Origin: an uncultured Bacilli bacterium
GTDB lineage: Bacteria; Bacillota_I; Bacilli_A; RF39; UBA660
Length of the DNA: 9,467 nt
NCBI GenBank assembly: GCA_947853365.1
Contig: CANTWQ010000075.1
Coordinates: 1-9,467 of the forward strand
Reading direction: 5' to 3'
Positions 1 to 5,975 of the stretch are shown here, piece by piece. The notes under the pieces are model-generated. The model worked only from the letters and a program-made list of their open reading frames with translations, made no database searches and had not been told where the DNA came from. The position numbers were made by a program, and so were the translations under genes. How positions within the stretch are numbered: the stretch's first letter is position 1; every line of letters starts with the position of its first letter.

Positions 1-55
1 ACCCACGCATACCGGAGCCACAATCCGGCGTGTTAACCACTTCACCAATACCGCC
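1..55 (-). tRNA. tRNA-His(GTG), 5' part, cut by window edge
   Basis: Read on the minus strand from base 55, the sequence folds as the first 55 nt of a histidine tRNA. It starts with the extra G typical of tRNA-His, then an acceptor strand GCGGTAT, a short D stem GTG/CAC around an AAGTGGTTAA loop, and a perfect 5-bp anticodon stem CCGGA/TCCGG. The 7-nt loop TTGTGGC gives anticodon GTG. The variable loop and the start of the T stem (GTGGGT) follow before the window ends. The layout closely parallels the Bacillus subtilis tRNA-His as I recall it. The T loop, the acceptor 3' strand and any encoded CCA are outside the window, as are possible further tRNAs of the same transcript. Confidence 0.95.
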
Positions 56-71
56 ATGTAAATACATACCT

Positions 72-100
72 ATTCTATCAAGTTTTCTCCTAGTTGGCAA
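72..100 (-). promoter_or_regulatory. Promoter of the tRNA-His gene
   Basis: On the minus strand there is a -35 TTGCCA (100-95) and a -10 TAGAAT (77-72), separated by exactly 17 bp. The -10 ends 16 nt before the first base of tRNA-His. Both hexamers are near the housekeeping sigma consensus, as expected for a stable-RNA promoter. This separates the tRNA from the cotJ genes just upstream, for which I see no clear terminator. Confidence 0.8.
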
Positions 101-134
101 GCATTTTTTACTTATTTCTAAAAAAGAAAAGAAT

Positions 135-695
135 CTATTTGATTCCTTCCGCTTGATAAATATCATGTAGTTCTTTAAATCGATTAAAGTGGACGATTTC
201 TCTTTGACGCAACCACAGTAGTGGCGCAATTACATCTTCGTCATTCGTCAAATCAATTAAGTTTTCATACACTGCTCTTGCCTTTTGTTCGGCGGCCATA
301 TCTTCTTGTAAATCGGCAATCGGATCTCCGGTCGTTGCAAAATAAGCAACTGTAAACGGTACACCATTTGCATCCGTCGGATAAAGTGCTCGCTTATGTT
401 CCGCATAATGTGGGTCTAATCCTGCTTCTTTGATTTCTTTAATCGATGCATTTTTCATCAATTGATAAATCATCGTAGAAATCATTTCAATATGAGCCAG
501 CTCTTCTGTTGCAATATCTGTTAATAATGCTTTTCCACGATTGTCAGGCATGGTATAACGTTGGTTCAAATATCTAAGAGCTGCAGCTAGTTCGCCATTG
601 CTGCCGCCATATTGCGTGACCAACAATTTCGCCATTCTTAAATCTGCTTTTTTAATATTGATTGGGTATTGTAATCTTTTTTGATATGCAAACAT
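135..695 (-). CDS. cotJC: Spore coat protein CotJC (manganese-catalase family)
   Basis: This is a 186-residue protein of the CotJC family, a spore-coat component with the ferritin-like fold of dimanganese catalases. The expected metal-ligand pattern is present: E35 in the GGSNGELAAALRYL segment, E65-L-A-H68, E136 and E166-I-V-H169. A catalytic di-metal site is therefore plausible, although enzymatic activity is inferred and not shown. The reading frame is open for 16 more codons upstream, to base 743. I chose the ATG at 695 because the protein then begins MFAYQKRLQYP like known CotJC proteins. A strong purine-rich site (AAAGGGGGG) also sits about 7 nt before it. Its ATG overlaps the TAA of the upstream gene by one base (TAATG), so translation is probably coupled. 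It is co-transcribed with the CotJA/CotJB gene. The length is normal for the family and all ligands are intact. Confidence 0.95.
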   Translation of the reverse strand: MFAYQKRLQYPINIKKADLRMAKLLVTQYGGSNGELAAALRYLNQRYTMPDNRGKALLTDIATEELAHIEMISTMIYQLMKNASIKEIKEAGLDPHYAEHKRALYPTDANGVPFTVAYFATTGDPIADLQEDMAAEQKARAVYENLIDLTNDEDVIAPLLWLRQREIVHFNRFKELHDIYQAEGIK

Positions 696-1174
696 TAATT
701 TGCCCCCCTTTCCCATGGGAACATCGTTTCTTCCCAAGCCCAAGGCGTCTGATTCAAATGATCACTCATGACAGTTAAAGGGCCAAATTTTGATTCATAA
801 GCCTCGATTGCTTGTTGCGCCATCTTCCTATATTGATTAAACTTTTGTAATGCTTCTTGATTATCCGGATAAACATCCAATAACAAGTTCAATTCATGCG
901 CTGCAAATGTCAATTGATCGACATTGTTTAACAACTCCTCTTGCTCATTTTGGGGAATGATTTTCCGTGGTTTATAATTTTGATATCCTTCATAGAGATT
1001 GCGAAAGAGATTTCCATACATAAATCCTTGATATGGTCCAAATAGATTTAAGGTATCATGATTTGGCATCAATGGTTTTGTCCCAGGCATCATGGATTGA
1101 TTGAGATTTAAAAACTCTTCCATATTCATATCCATTGTATCTAATTGGGGATACAATTCGTAATTTCGATTCAT
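695..1174 (-). CDS. Spore coat assembly protein: CotJA-like segment joined to CotJB
   Basis: This is a 159-residue protein with two coat modules. Residues about 75-159 match CotJB: a helical segment VDQLTFAAHELNLLLDVYPD, then EAYESKFGPLT and a tryptophan-rich tail (PWAWEETMFPWE). Residues about 40-70 (GPYQGFMYGNLFRNLY) resemble the core of CotJA, where a glycine, a hydrophilic turn and F-x-x-L-Y precede a proline-rich end. The first 40 residues are Met/Asn-rich and likely disordered. In Bacillus, CotJA and CotJB are separate proteins of about 80-90 aa each. Here no internal Met start or stop lies between the segments, so it is a single polypeptide. An ideal ribosome binding site (GAGGAGG) precedes the ATG. 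The CotJ proteins form an inner coat layer made in the mother cell, and CotJC follows directly. The CotJB assignment is firm; the CotJA part is moderately sure. Confidence 0.88.
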   Translation of the reverse strand: MNRNYELYPQLDTMDMNMEEFLNLNQSMMPGTKPLMPNHDTLNLFGPYQGFMYGNLFRNLYEGYQNYKPRKIIPQNEQEELLNNVDQLTFAAHELNLLLDVYPDNQEALQKFNQYRKMAQQAIEAYESKFGPLTVMSDHLNQTPWAWEETMFPWERGAN

Positions 1175-1191
1175 ATTTTCCTCCTCAATTT

Positions 1192-1199
1192 AATGTATG
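1192..1199 (-). promoter_or_regulatory. Sigma-E-like -10 element of the cotJ operon
   Basis: On the minus strand CATACATT fits the mother-cell sigma-E -10 consensus (CATACAnT) exactly. It ends 17 nt before the ATG of the CotJA/CotJB gene, giving a very short leader that begins near the ribosome binding site. The only -35 candidate, GTCTATT at about 1223-1217, is 17 bp upstream, a little long for this sigma factor. In B. subtilis the cotJ operon is sigma-E dependent, which supports the reading. Confidence 0.55.
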
Positions 1200-1243
1200 A
1201 TTTTGTTTTGGTTCGGAATAGACATTTACCCATTTTAAATCAC

Positions 1244-1265
1244 AAAAAAACACCGCTTGGTGTTT
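1244..1265 (-). terminator. Rho-independent terminator of the AAA+ ATPase gene
   Basis: On the minus strand a perfect 7-bp stem AAACACC/GGTGTTT with a 4-nt loop (AAGC) runs straight into a T tract, starting 8 nt after the ATPase stop codon. It lies between the ATPase and the cotJ promoter, so the two units are transcribed separately. Confidence 0.88.
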
Positions 1266-1273
1266 GATGTTTT

Positions 1274-2335
1274 CTATTCTTTGACGCCGGCATCTCTTTC
1301 TTCTTGTTCAATATCTTTAAATACGGTATCAAATCGGACCAATTCCTTTTTAATGACATCCGGATATACGTTCTTTGTATCTCGAACTGCTTTTTTCACA
1401 TCGAAGATATTCATTTCCTTACGATTATCAAATACAGCATAAGAAAAAGCCTGTTTTAATAATGTTAGTGCAATATCTGGATAACGTGATCCAATCTCAT
1501 ACACACGTCGATATTCACTAGTTAAATCCACTAGAAAAGCCATAATTTGACTTTGGATAAACGGTGTATATTTCATCTTAACTCCCGTTTGATATTCAAT
1601 CTTTGGAAGGGTACCAATCAAAATTTGAATCGTTTCTTCCCGTGTTGGCTCTAAAACTTCAATTTTTTGAAACCGCCTCGTGAAGGCTTTATCCCGTAAA
1701 ATATATCGTTCATATTCTTCGGTTGTTGTTGCTCCGACGACTTTGATACTACCTCGTCCCAATCCTTCTTTAAAAATATTGGCAAAATCGAGAGATGATT
1801 CATTGGTCGCACCGATTAACATATGAATTTCATCGATAAAAAGAATGACTTTCTCCATCTGTTTTAGCTCATCAATCAATGTTTGTACACGACTTTCTCC
1901 GTTTGGCATATTTCCAAGAAGCGATGGTGTTTTAATATTGATAATATCGTATCCTTTTAGGGCATCTGGTACTTCGTTTCGTTGCATACGCCATGCCAAT
2001 CCTTCAATAATACTTGTTTTTCCAATTCCTGGTTTTCCGGTTAAAATGGCCGATTTTTCGGGAGTCAACAACACCAAAATCAATTCTTTGATTTCTTTGT
2101 CACGACCGATGGCTGGATTGGTAATGTATTCTTTTTTACAATAATTTTCTCCGTAACGTTCGATAATACTAAACGTTTTCTGACCAAAGGCATCGATTTT
2201 TATTCCGGAATGGTTACTGTCATCCTCTTTCTCTGTTTGACTATCCACTGGTTCTTGTGATGATAATTCTTGTATATGGGAAGATGAAGTGTTCTCTTGT
2301 TGCAACAAGGCATCAATGTCAACGATTTTTGGCAT
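1274..2335 (-). CDS. Single-ring ClpB/ClpC D1-like AAA+ ATPase
   Basis: This 353-residue cytosolic protein has one AAA+ module that closely follows the first ATPase domain of ClpB/ClpC. The ClpB-style lead-in NPAIGRDKEIKELI is at 73-86. Walker A is GKPGIGKT (100-107), followed by a ClpB-like SIIEGLAWRM. Walker B is ILFIDE (164-169), sensor-1 is at VVGATT (199-204) and the arginine finger is TRRF (R220/R221). The small lid domain is about 230-320. It lacks the Clp N-domain repeats, the middle coiled coil and the second AAA+ ring. In their place is a polar, acidic, probably disordered stretch of about 70 residues. The pore loop, GAKYRG in ClpB, reads GNMPNGES (141-148) and has no aromatic residue. 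ATP binding and hydrolysis look intact, but canonical substrate threading is doubtful. A good AAAGGAGG site precedes the ATG. The gene has its own promoter and terminator. Its partner and role are unknown; the neighbours are a small anchored protein and cotJ. Confidence 0.85.
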   Translation of the reverse strand: MPKIVDIDALLQQENTSSSHIQELSSQEPVDSQTEKEDDSNHSGIKIDAFGQKTFSIIERYGENYCKKEYITNPAIGRDKEIKELILVLLTPEKSAILTGKPGIGKTSIIEGLAWRMQRNEVPDALKGYDIINIKTPSLLGNMPNGESRVQTLIDELKQMEKVILFIDEIHMLIGATNESSLDFANIFKEGLGRGSIKVVGATTTEEYERYILRDKAFTRRFQKIEVLEPTREETIQILIGTLPKIEYQTGVKMKYTPFIQSQIMAFLVDLTSEYRRVYEIGSRYPDIALTLLKQAFSYAVFDNRKEMNIFDVKKAVRDTKNVYPDVIKKELVRFDTVFKDIEQEERDAGVKE

Positions 2336-2362
2336 CTTTCTCCCTCCTTTTATTTTTATTTT

Positions 2363-2371
2363 ATTATATCA
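2363..2371 (-). promoter_or_regulatory. Extended -10 promoter of the AAA+ ATPase gene
   Basis: On the minus strand the motif TGATATAAT combines a perfect -10 (TATAAT, 2368-2363) with an extended TG one base upstream. No good -35 is seen at 16-18 bp, which is usual for extended -10 promoters. The start point would give a leader of about 20 nt holding the AAAGGAGG site. This points to housekeeping expression, unlike the cotJ unit. Confidence 0.7.
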
Positions 2372-2406
2372 TGTTTTGAATGTAATTTCATTCTTTTTTC
2401 TTGTTT

Positions 2407-2871
2407 TTATTGTAGCCACATATCATCTGTATATTCGATAGAAATTTCGGGATAAGTTTCCAATAATTTTTGCATGTCTGTTCTGGTACTATCACAAGAT
2501 AATCCCTTCACCAGAAATCCTTTGGCATTGATTTCATCCATCAAGTCATAAAATCCATATTCTTTTAATATCGAAATAATACTTTCTTCTGTCTGCTGCC
2601 AATTTGTTACATAAAACATTTGTAACTTTCTTTCCACGACTCGATCTTCCATTGGTAATTTGATTTCGGGATATACTTGATAAATTCTGATAGAACTATT
2701 GCCTAATTTCTCAATAATTTCATGACTTCGTAAGTGTAGGGATGCAACATTTAAAATATAACGTTCTTCATTTTCCTCTTGAAAGGTTGATAAAACCTCT
2801 TTCGATGCTCGGTCAAGGAAAAGAAAAAGAAGTCCCACACAGGCCAGAAAAATAAATATTCTTTTTTTCAT
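2407..2871 (-). CDS. Small membrane-anchored protein of unknown function
   Basis: I do not recognise this 154-residue protein. It has a short basic start (MKKR), one hydrophobic segment at about 5-19 and an acidic/basic soluble part of about 135 residues on the far side of the membrane. This fits an uncleaved signal anchor or a secreted protein. The soluble part alternates predicted strands and helices. The stretch about 97-147 (helix, turn, KGFLVKGLS, helix, EISIEYT) could be a small alpha/beta domain, which is a guess. A C at position 11 does not form a convincing lipobox. I prefer the ATG at 2871, preceded by GGGTGG, over the GTG three codons upstream. The gene sits between a terminator hairpin and the ATPase promoter, so it should be its own unit. 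A faint sigma-E-like element precedes it. Confidence 0.8.
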   Translation of the reverse strand: MKKRIFIFLACVGLLFLFLDRASKEVLSTFQEENEERYILNVASLHLRSHEIIEKLGNSSIRIYQVYPEIKLPMEDRVVERKLQMFYVTNWQQTEESIISILKEYGFYDLMDEINAKGFLVKGLSCDSTRTDMQKLLETYPEISIEYTDDMWLQ

Positions 2872-2886
2872 AACTACCACCCATTT

Positions 2887-2894
2887 TTAGTATG
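2887..2894 (-). promoter_or_regulatory. Possible sigma-E-like -10 for the small anchored protein
   Basis: On the minus strand CATACTAA starts 23 nt before the ATG at 2871, nearly the same distance as CATACATT before the cotJ start (25 nt). A loosely matching upstream element (TTCATAATT, 2917-2909) is present. The match is incomplete. It is listed because a promoter is needed between the upstream terminator and this gene, and no better housekeeping pair is visible. Confidence 0.25.
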
Positions 2895-2915
2895 GAAAAT
2901 CTTTCAGCAATTATG

Positions 2916-2950
2916 AAAAAAGGAAAATCGTTTTTCGAAATTCCTTTTTT
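2916..2950 (-). terminator. Terminator of the BceAB-like operon
   Basis: The left arm AAAAAAGGAA (2916-2925) pairs perfectly with TTCCTTTTTT (2941-2950). Beyond an A/A internal mismatch, a second small stem TCG/CGA closes a T5 loop. The hairpin ends in a T run on either strand. It begins 7 nt after the stop of the 41-codon microprotein gene, so it most likely ends the transporter transcript. The symmetric A/T arms would let it act in both directions, but no plus-strand gene needs it. Confidence 0.75.
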
Positions 2951-2956
2951 GATATA

Positions 2957-3082
2957 CTATTTTTCTTTTTTAAAAAGGGCCAAAGATAAGAAAAATAAAA
3001 ACAGAAGTAGAAAAGGTATCAGGATAGGCAGATTATCAAGCAATTCTTGAGGAAGCGAAAGTAGTTCTATTTTTAATCGCAT
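2957..3082 (-). CDS. 41-aa single-pass membrane microprotein, coupled to the permease gene
   Basis: A short open frame of 41 codons plus TAG starts with an ATG (3082-3080) that overlaps the permease TAA by one base, giving TAATG. This is the same coupling seen between the cotJ genes here. The product has an amphipathic start (MRLKIELLSLPQELLDN), one strongly hydrophobic segment (about 19-36: PILIPFLLLFLFFLSLAL) and a basic tail KKEK. The hydrophobic part resembles the first membrane segment of PLDNc_N-type small proteins, but the second segment is absent. The ribosome site is weak (AAAGAAAG), as expected for coupled re-initiation. The operon terminator follows at once. In Staphylococcus aureus the small membrane protein VraH is encoded behind the BceAB-type transporter VraDE and aids resistance. 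The position here is similar; homology is not claimed. Confidence 0.62.
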   Translation of the reverse strand: MRLKIELLSLPQELLDNLPILIPFLLLFLFFLSLALFKKEK

Positions 3083-5130
3083 TATCTTTCTTTGATCATA
3101 TTTTTACTGCATGTATAAGTTAAGTAAAAATATCCTCCATAAATAAAAATCAAGAATATAGCAGTCATGATAATCGATGGGAGCAACTGCTCATTACCAA
3201 AGGTTGATAAGATGTAGTTACAGAAAATAATTCCAAAGATCGAATGAATCATGGCAATCAAGAGTGGTAATCCAAAGAAGATTGCAATTTGCATCCATAA
3301 TGCTCTATGAATCATTTTAGTATCGGCTCCTAATTTCCGTAACACTTGAAAGCGTTCTTTATTATCGCTACTTTCAGACAATTCTTTTAACGCCAAGATA
3401 GCAGCACTAGAAATCAAAAAGACAATTCCTAAATATAAACCGATAAACGTTACCAAGGCTCCCAAACCGACACTTGCTTCGATGATTGCTAATTTACTGG
3501 AAGCATTTAACACAGTTTTGCTGGCATCTAAAGAAAGCAATGTATTTTCAATTTTAGTTTTTTCTTCTTTGCTGTTTGCTTTATAGTTGGCAATTAAAAT
3601 ATTTTGCTGGCGAATACTTTCCTCTACGGCATCATCTGGAACAACGAAGAAACCCATGTTGATATGGTTAGATGATATATGAAGAAAGCCCTTCGTCACC
3701 TTTTCTTCTTTCGGTACATAAGTTTTTCCTAATAAAGTAATCGGTGTCTTACGTCGCAAGGCCTCTTCACGTAGAGGAATCCACTGATCAAAATCAGCGA
3801 CGACCACATATTGGTTTTCATCCAAGGTAATCGTCTCTAATCCATACAGCTCGGCGACTTTATTATAATCACTTACTCTTACAAAGGTTTCGGCAGAGTC
3901 AAATGCTAAGCTTGGATATTTTTGTTTGGCCTCTTCATAATAACTACCCAAAGTATCCGAAACTAAAATATCATTGGTGGCATAAACATTAAAGTCTAGC
4001 ACATCTGTTAAGTATTGATCCGCATCAAAGCCAATGTTACCTAGTGTTTCCGCAATCGAAATGGTAGAGTCTTCCCGCTGTTCTTCGGTATACCCCATTT
4101 CTTCGCGATAGGTTTCGGTCATATCTAAATTTTTAGTAAATTCAATATCGACAGGGGCCAGGCTTTCAATATTACTCGTCATCGAATTTTTAATAGATAG
4201 CGCACTGGATAAGACACAAATGGTTACAAAAAGCATCAAACAAATCATGGACATTGAAAAAACAGTTGTATTGATTTCACTTCCAATTTGACGGATCGTA
4301 AAGCAATTTAACTTTTTGTAATAGATCTTTTTCATGGAAGAAACGATTTTTAATAACAATCCTGAAAGTGACCAGAACAAAAGAAAAGTTCCAACAATCC
4401 CAAGACCGATAGGAATAAATATTTGATCTACCGATTGTAAGCGATCAATTCCTATCGTTACTAGATAATAAGCATAGCCCAGCATGCAAGAAGCAATAAT
4501 GAACACCAGAATGGATAATATCGGATTTTTTAATTTTACTTTTTCGCTTCTTTTATGAGATTGCAGTAAATCAATCAATTGATAACGACTGATGCTTAAG
4601 GTTTGAAAGATCATGATAATCACATACATGATTCCAAAATAGAATAAGGTTTTATAGCATGCCGATAAGGAAAACGTAAACATAAAAGATGTCATATCGG
4701 CTTCAAACATATTGGCAACGAGCAAGCTCATCAGTTGTGATAAACCGATTCCCAATAATAAACCTACTCCTAATGATACCAAACCAATCAATAATGTTTC
4801 AATCAATAGGATAAGTGAGATCTTTCGCTTACTCATTCCAAGCAACATGTAAATAGCAAATTCCTTGTTTCGTCGTTTCATTAAAAAGCGACTGGCATAA
4901 ATGATGAGAAAGCCAAGAATAAACGATACAAAAACACTGACTCCGGATAACATATTGATCATCAAATCGATGATTTCGTAGGTTGAAGAAGTTACGTTTA
5001 AGAGAACTGTTTGACTTTCAATCGCATTAAAAACATAAAAGATGGCAACACCCAAGATCAAAGTAAAGAAATAGATGGCATAATCTTTGATGCTTTTTTT
5101 CATGTTTTTAGCGGATAATTTAAAGAGCAT
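3082..5130 (-). CDS. BceB-type ABC transporter permease (FtsX fold)
   Basis: This 682-residue permease belongs to the BceB/VraE class of peptide-antibiotic transporters, which protect cells from cell-wall-targeting peptides and also sense them. The sequence begins with the class-typical MLFKLSAKNMKKSIKDY. An FtsX-type membrane bundle follows (with FLMKRRNKEFAIYMLLGMSK after the second segment), then further segments to about residue 312. A large extracellular domain of roughly 240 residues (about 313-552) sits where BceB proteins carry their ligand-reading domain. A second FtsX unit (NKERFQVLRKLGADTKMI) leads to the C-terminus. Ten membrane segments fit the hydrophobic pattern. I chose the ATG at 5130, with AGGTGGGG nine bases upstream, over a GTG five codons earlier. 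The gene overlaps the ATPase gene by 11 nt. It should partner that ATPase and signal to the kinase encoded upstream. The exact drug cannot be read from sequence. Confidence 0.93.
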   Translation of the reverse strand: MLFKLSAKNMKKSIKDYAIYFFTLILGVAIFYVFNAIESQTVLLNVTSSTYEIIDLMINMLSGVSVFVSFILGFLIIYASRFLMKRRNKEFAIYMLLGMSKRKISLILLIETLLIGLVSLGVGLLLGIGLSQLMSLLVANMFEADMTSFMFTFSLSACYKTLFYFGIMYVIIMIFQTLSISRYQLIDLLQSHKRSEKVKLKNPILSILVFIIASCMLGYAYYLVTIGIDRLQSVDQIFIPIGLGIVGTFLLFWSLSGLLLKIVSSMKKIYYKKLNCFTIRQIGSEINTTVFSMSMICLMLFVTICVLSSALSIKNSMTSNIESLAPVDIEFTKNLDMTETYREEMGYTEEQREDSTISIAETLGNIGFDADQYLTDVLDFNVYATNDILVSDTLGSYYEEAKQKYPSLAFDSAETFVRVSDYNKVAELYGLETITLDENQYVVVADFDQWIPLREEALRRKTPITLLGKTYVPKEEKVTKGFLHISSNHINMGFFVVPDDAVEESIRQQNILIANYKANSKEEKTKIENTLLSLDASKTVLNASSKLAIIEASVGLGALVTFIGLYLGIVFLISSAAILALKELSESSDNKERFQVLRKLGADTKMIHRALWMQIAIFFGLPLLIAMIHSIFGIIFCNYILSTFGNEQLLPSIIMTAIFLIFIYGGYFYLTYTCSKNMIKER

Positions 5131-5887
5131 CTGACAAATCCCCACCTAACAATGTTACAACGTCAATAATCGCATCAAAGAACTCTTTCCTATTTTGTTT
5201 CCCTTTTCGTAATTCATGAAATATCTTCCCGTCTTTGATAAAAATGACACGATCGGCGTAGCTAGCGGTAAAAGCATCATGTGTTACCATTAAAATCGTT
5301 GTCTTGGCTTCGTCATTCAAATAAGCAAATCTTTCTAGAAGCATGCGGGCTGATTTAGAATCTAAGGCCCCCGTTGGTTCATCAGCTAATACCAACTTTG
5401 GATTGGTAATCATAGCTCTAGCCGATGCAACTCTTTGTTTTTGCCCTCCCGACATTTGATACGGATATTTTTTTAACACATCCGTAATATCTAGTTTTTT
5501 AGCAATTTCTTTGATCCTTTGATCCATTTCTTTATAAGGTACATTTTGAATGGAAAGGGCCAAGGAAATATTTTCATACGCTGTTAAGGTATCTAGAAGA
5601 TTAAAATCTTGAAAGATAAATCCTAATTCTTCCCGACGAAATTTAGTTAATTTTTCTTTTTTTAATTTCGTGATATCCATATCAGCAACATAAATATGGC
5701 CACTGGTTACTTTATCGATCGTCGAAATACAGTTGAGAAGAGTTGTTTTGCCACTTCCCGATGCTCCCATGATCGCAACAAATTCTCCCTGATCTACGGT
5801 AAAGGAAATATCATCAATGGCTTTGGTTAAGCTGGATCTACTCCCATAATATTTTTCGACATGGGATATTTTTAATATTGGTTCCAT
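5120..5887 (-). CDS. BceA-type ABC transporter ATPase
   Basis: This 255-residue cytosolic ATPase powers the FtsX-fold permease encoded next. All nucleotide-binding elements are present: Walker A GASGSGKTT (41-49), Q-loop Q93 in FIFQDFNLLDTL, signature MSGGQ (145-149), Walker B LVLADE (165-170), D-loop GALD (173-176) and switch histidine H203. The FNLLDTLTAYENI segment is typical of the BceA/MacB/LolD group. The C-terminal tail of about 30 residues (KQNRKEFFDAIIDVVTLLGGD) is usual for BceA. The ATG has AAAGGAG nine bases before it. The 3' end overlaps the permease gene by 11 nt, so the two are coupled. Upstream lie a promoter and a response-regulator operator, so this gene and those after it form the inducible unit. 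Confidence 0.95.
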   Translation of the reverse strand: MEPILKISHVEKYYGSRSSLTKAIDDISFTVDQGEFVAIMGASGSGKTTLLNCISTIDKVTSGHIYVADMDITKLKKEKLTKFRREELGFIFQDFNLLDTLTAYENISLALSIQNVPYKEMDQRIKEIAKKLDITDVLKKYPYQMSGGQKQRVASARAMITNPKLVLADEPTGALDSKSARMLLERFAYLNDEAKTTILMVTHDAFTASYADRVIFIKDGKIFHELRKGKQNRKEFFDAIIDVVTLLGGDLSDAL

Positions 5888-5910
5888 TTTCTTTTTCTCC
5901 TTTCCCCATC

Positions 5911-5939
5911 ATTGTACGATAACTTTTTCGTCTTGTCGT
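5911..5939 (-). promoter_or_regulatory. Promoter of the BceAB-like operon
   Basis: On the minus strand a -35 ACGACA (5939-5934) and a -10 TACAAT (5916-5911) are spaced by 17 bp, followed by a leader of about 18 nt carrying AAAGGAG. The -35 matches only four of six consensus bases. This fits a promoter that needs an activator, and the operator sits 9 bp upstream. Confidence 0.68.
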
Positions 5940-5948
5940 TGGTTTTAT

Positions 5949-5974
5949 CTTACAAAATGTTACAGTTTTGTAAG
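5949..5974 (-). promoter_or_regulatory. BceR-type response-regulator operator
   Basis: CTTACAAAA (5949-5957) and TTTTGTAAG (5966-5974) form a perfect 9-bp inverted repeat with an 8-bp centre. Inside it, TTACA-GTTT-TGTAA (5960-5973) fits the TnACA-N4-TGTAA pattern that I recall for BceR-like regulators. A further TTACA (5950-5954) adds an extra half-site. The element starts two bases after the kinase stop codon and lies just upstream of the -35 of the transporter operon, the right place for activation. The regulator encoded at 6992-7654 is the obvious ligand. Confidence 0.75.
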
Positions 5975-5975
5975 G

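Noticed and set aside
696..743. Sixteen-codon N-terminal extension of CotJC
   Set aside because: It lies wholly inside the CotJA/CotJB gene in another frame. The residues do not look like CotJC, and the ATG at 695 has a strong ribosome binding site.
1257..1442. Plus-strand open frame inside the AAA+ ATPase gene
   Set aside because: It is antisense to a clear gene, lacks a ribosome binding site and shows no family features. The same applies to plus-strand frames at 1845-2144, 6498-6755 and 9235-9456.
2835..2860. Lipoprotein signal in the small anchored protein (C11)
   Set aside because: The hydrophobic run before the cysteine is only about six residues and continues well past it, so a plain membrane anchor fits better.
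2872..2880. GTG start three codons upstream for the small anchored protein
   Set aside because: MKKR is the usual kind of anchor start, and GGGTGG fits the ATG at 2871. The GTG would overlap that site.
5131..5145. GTG start five codons upstream for the BceB-like permease
   Set aside because: Family proteins start MLFKL, and AGGTGGGG is properly spaced only for the ATG at 5130.
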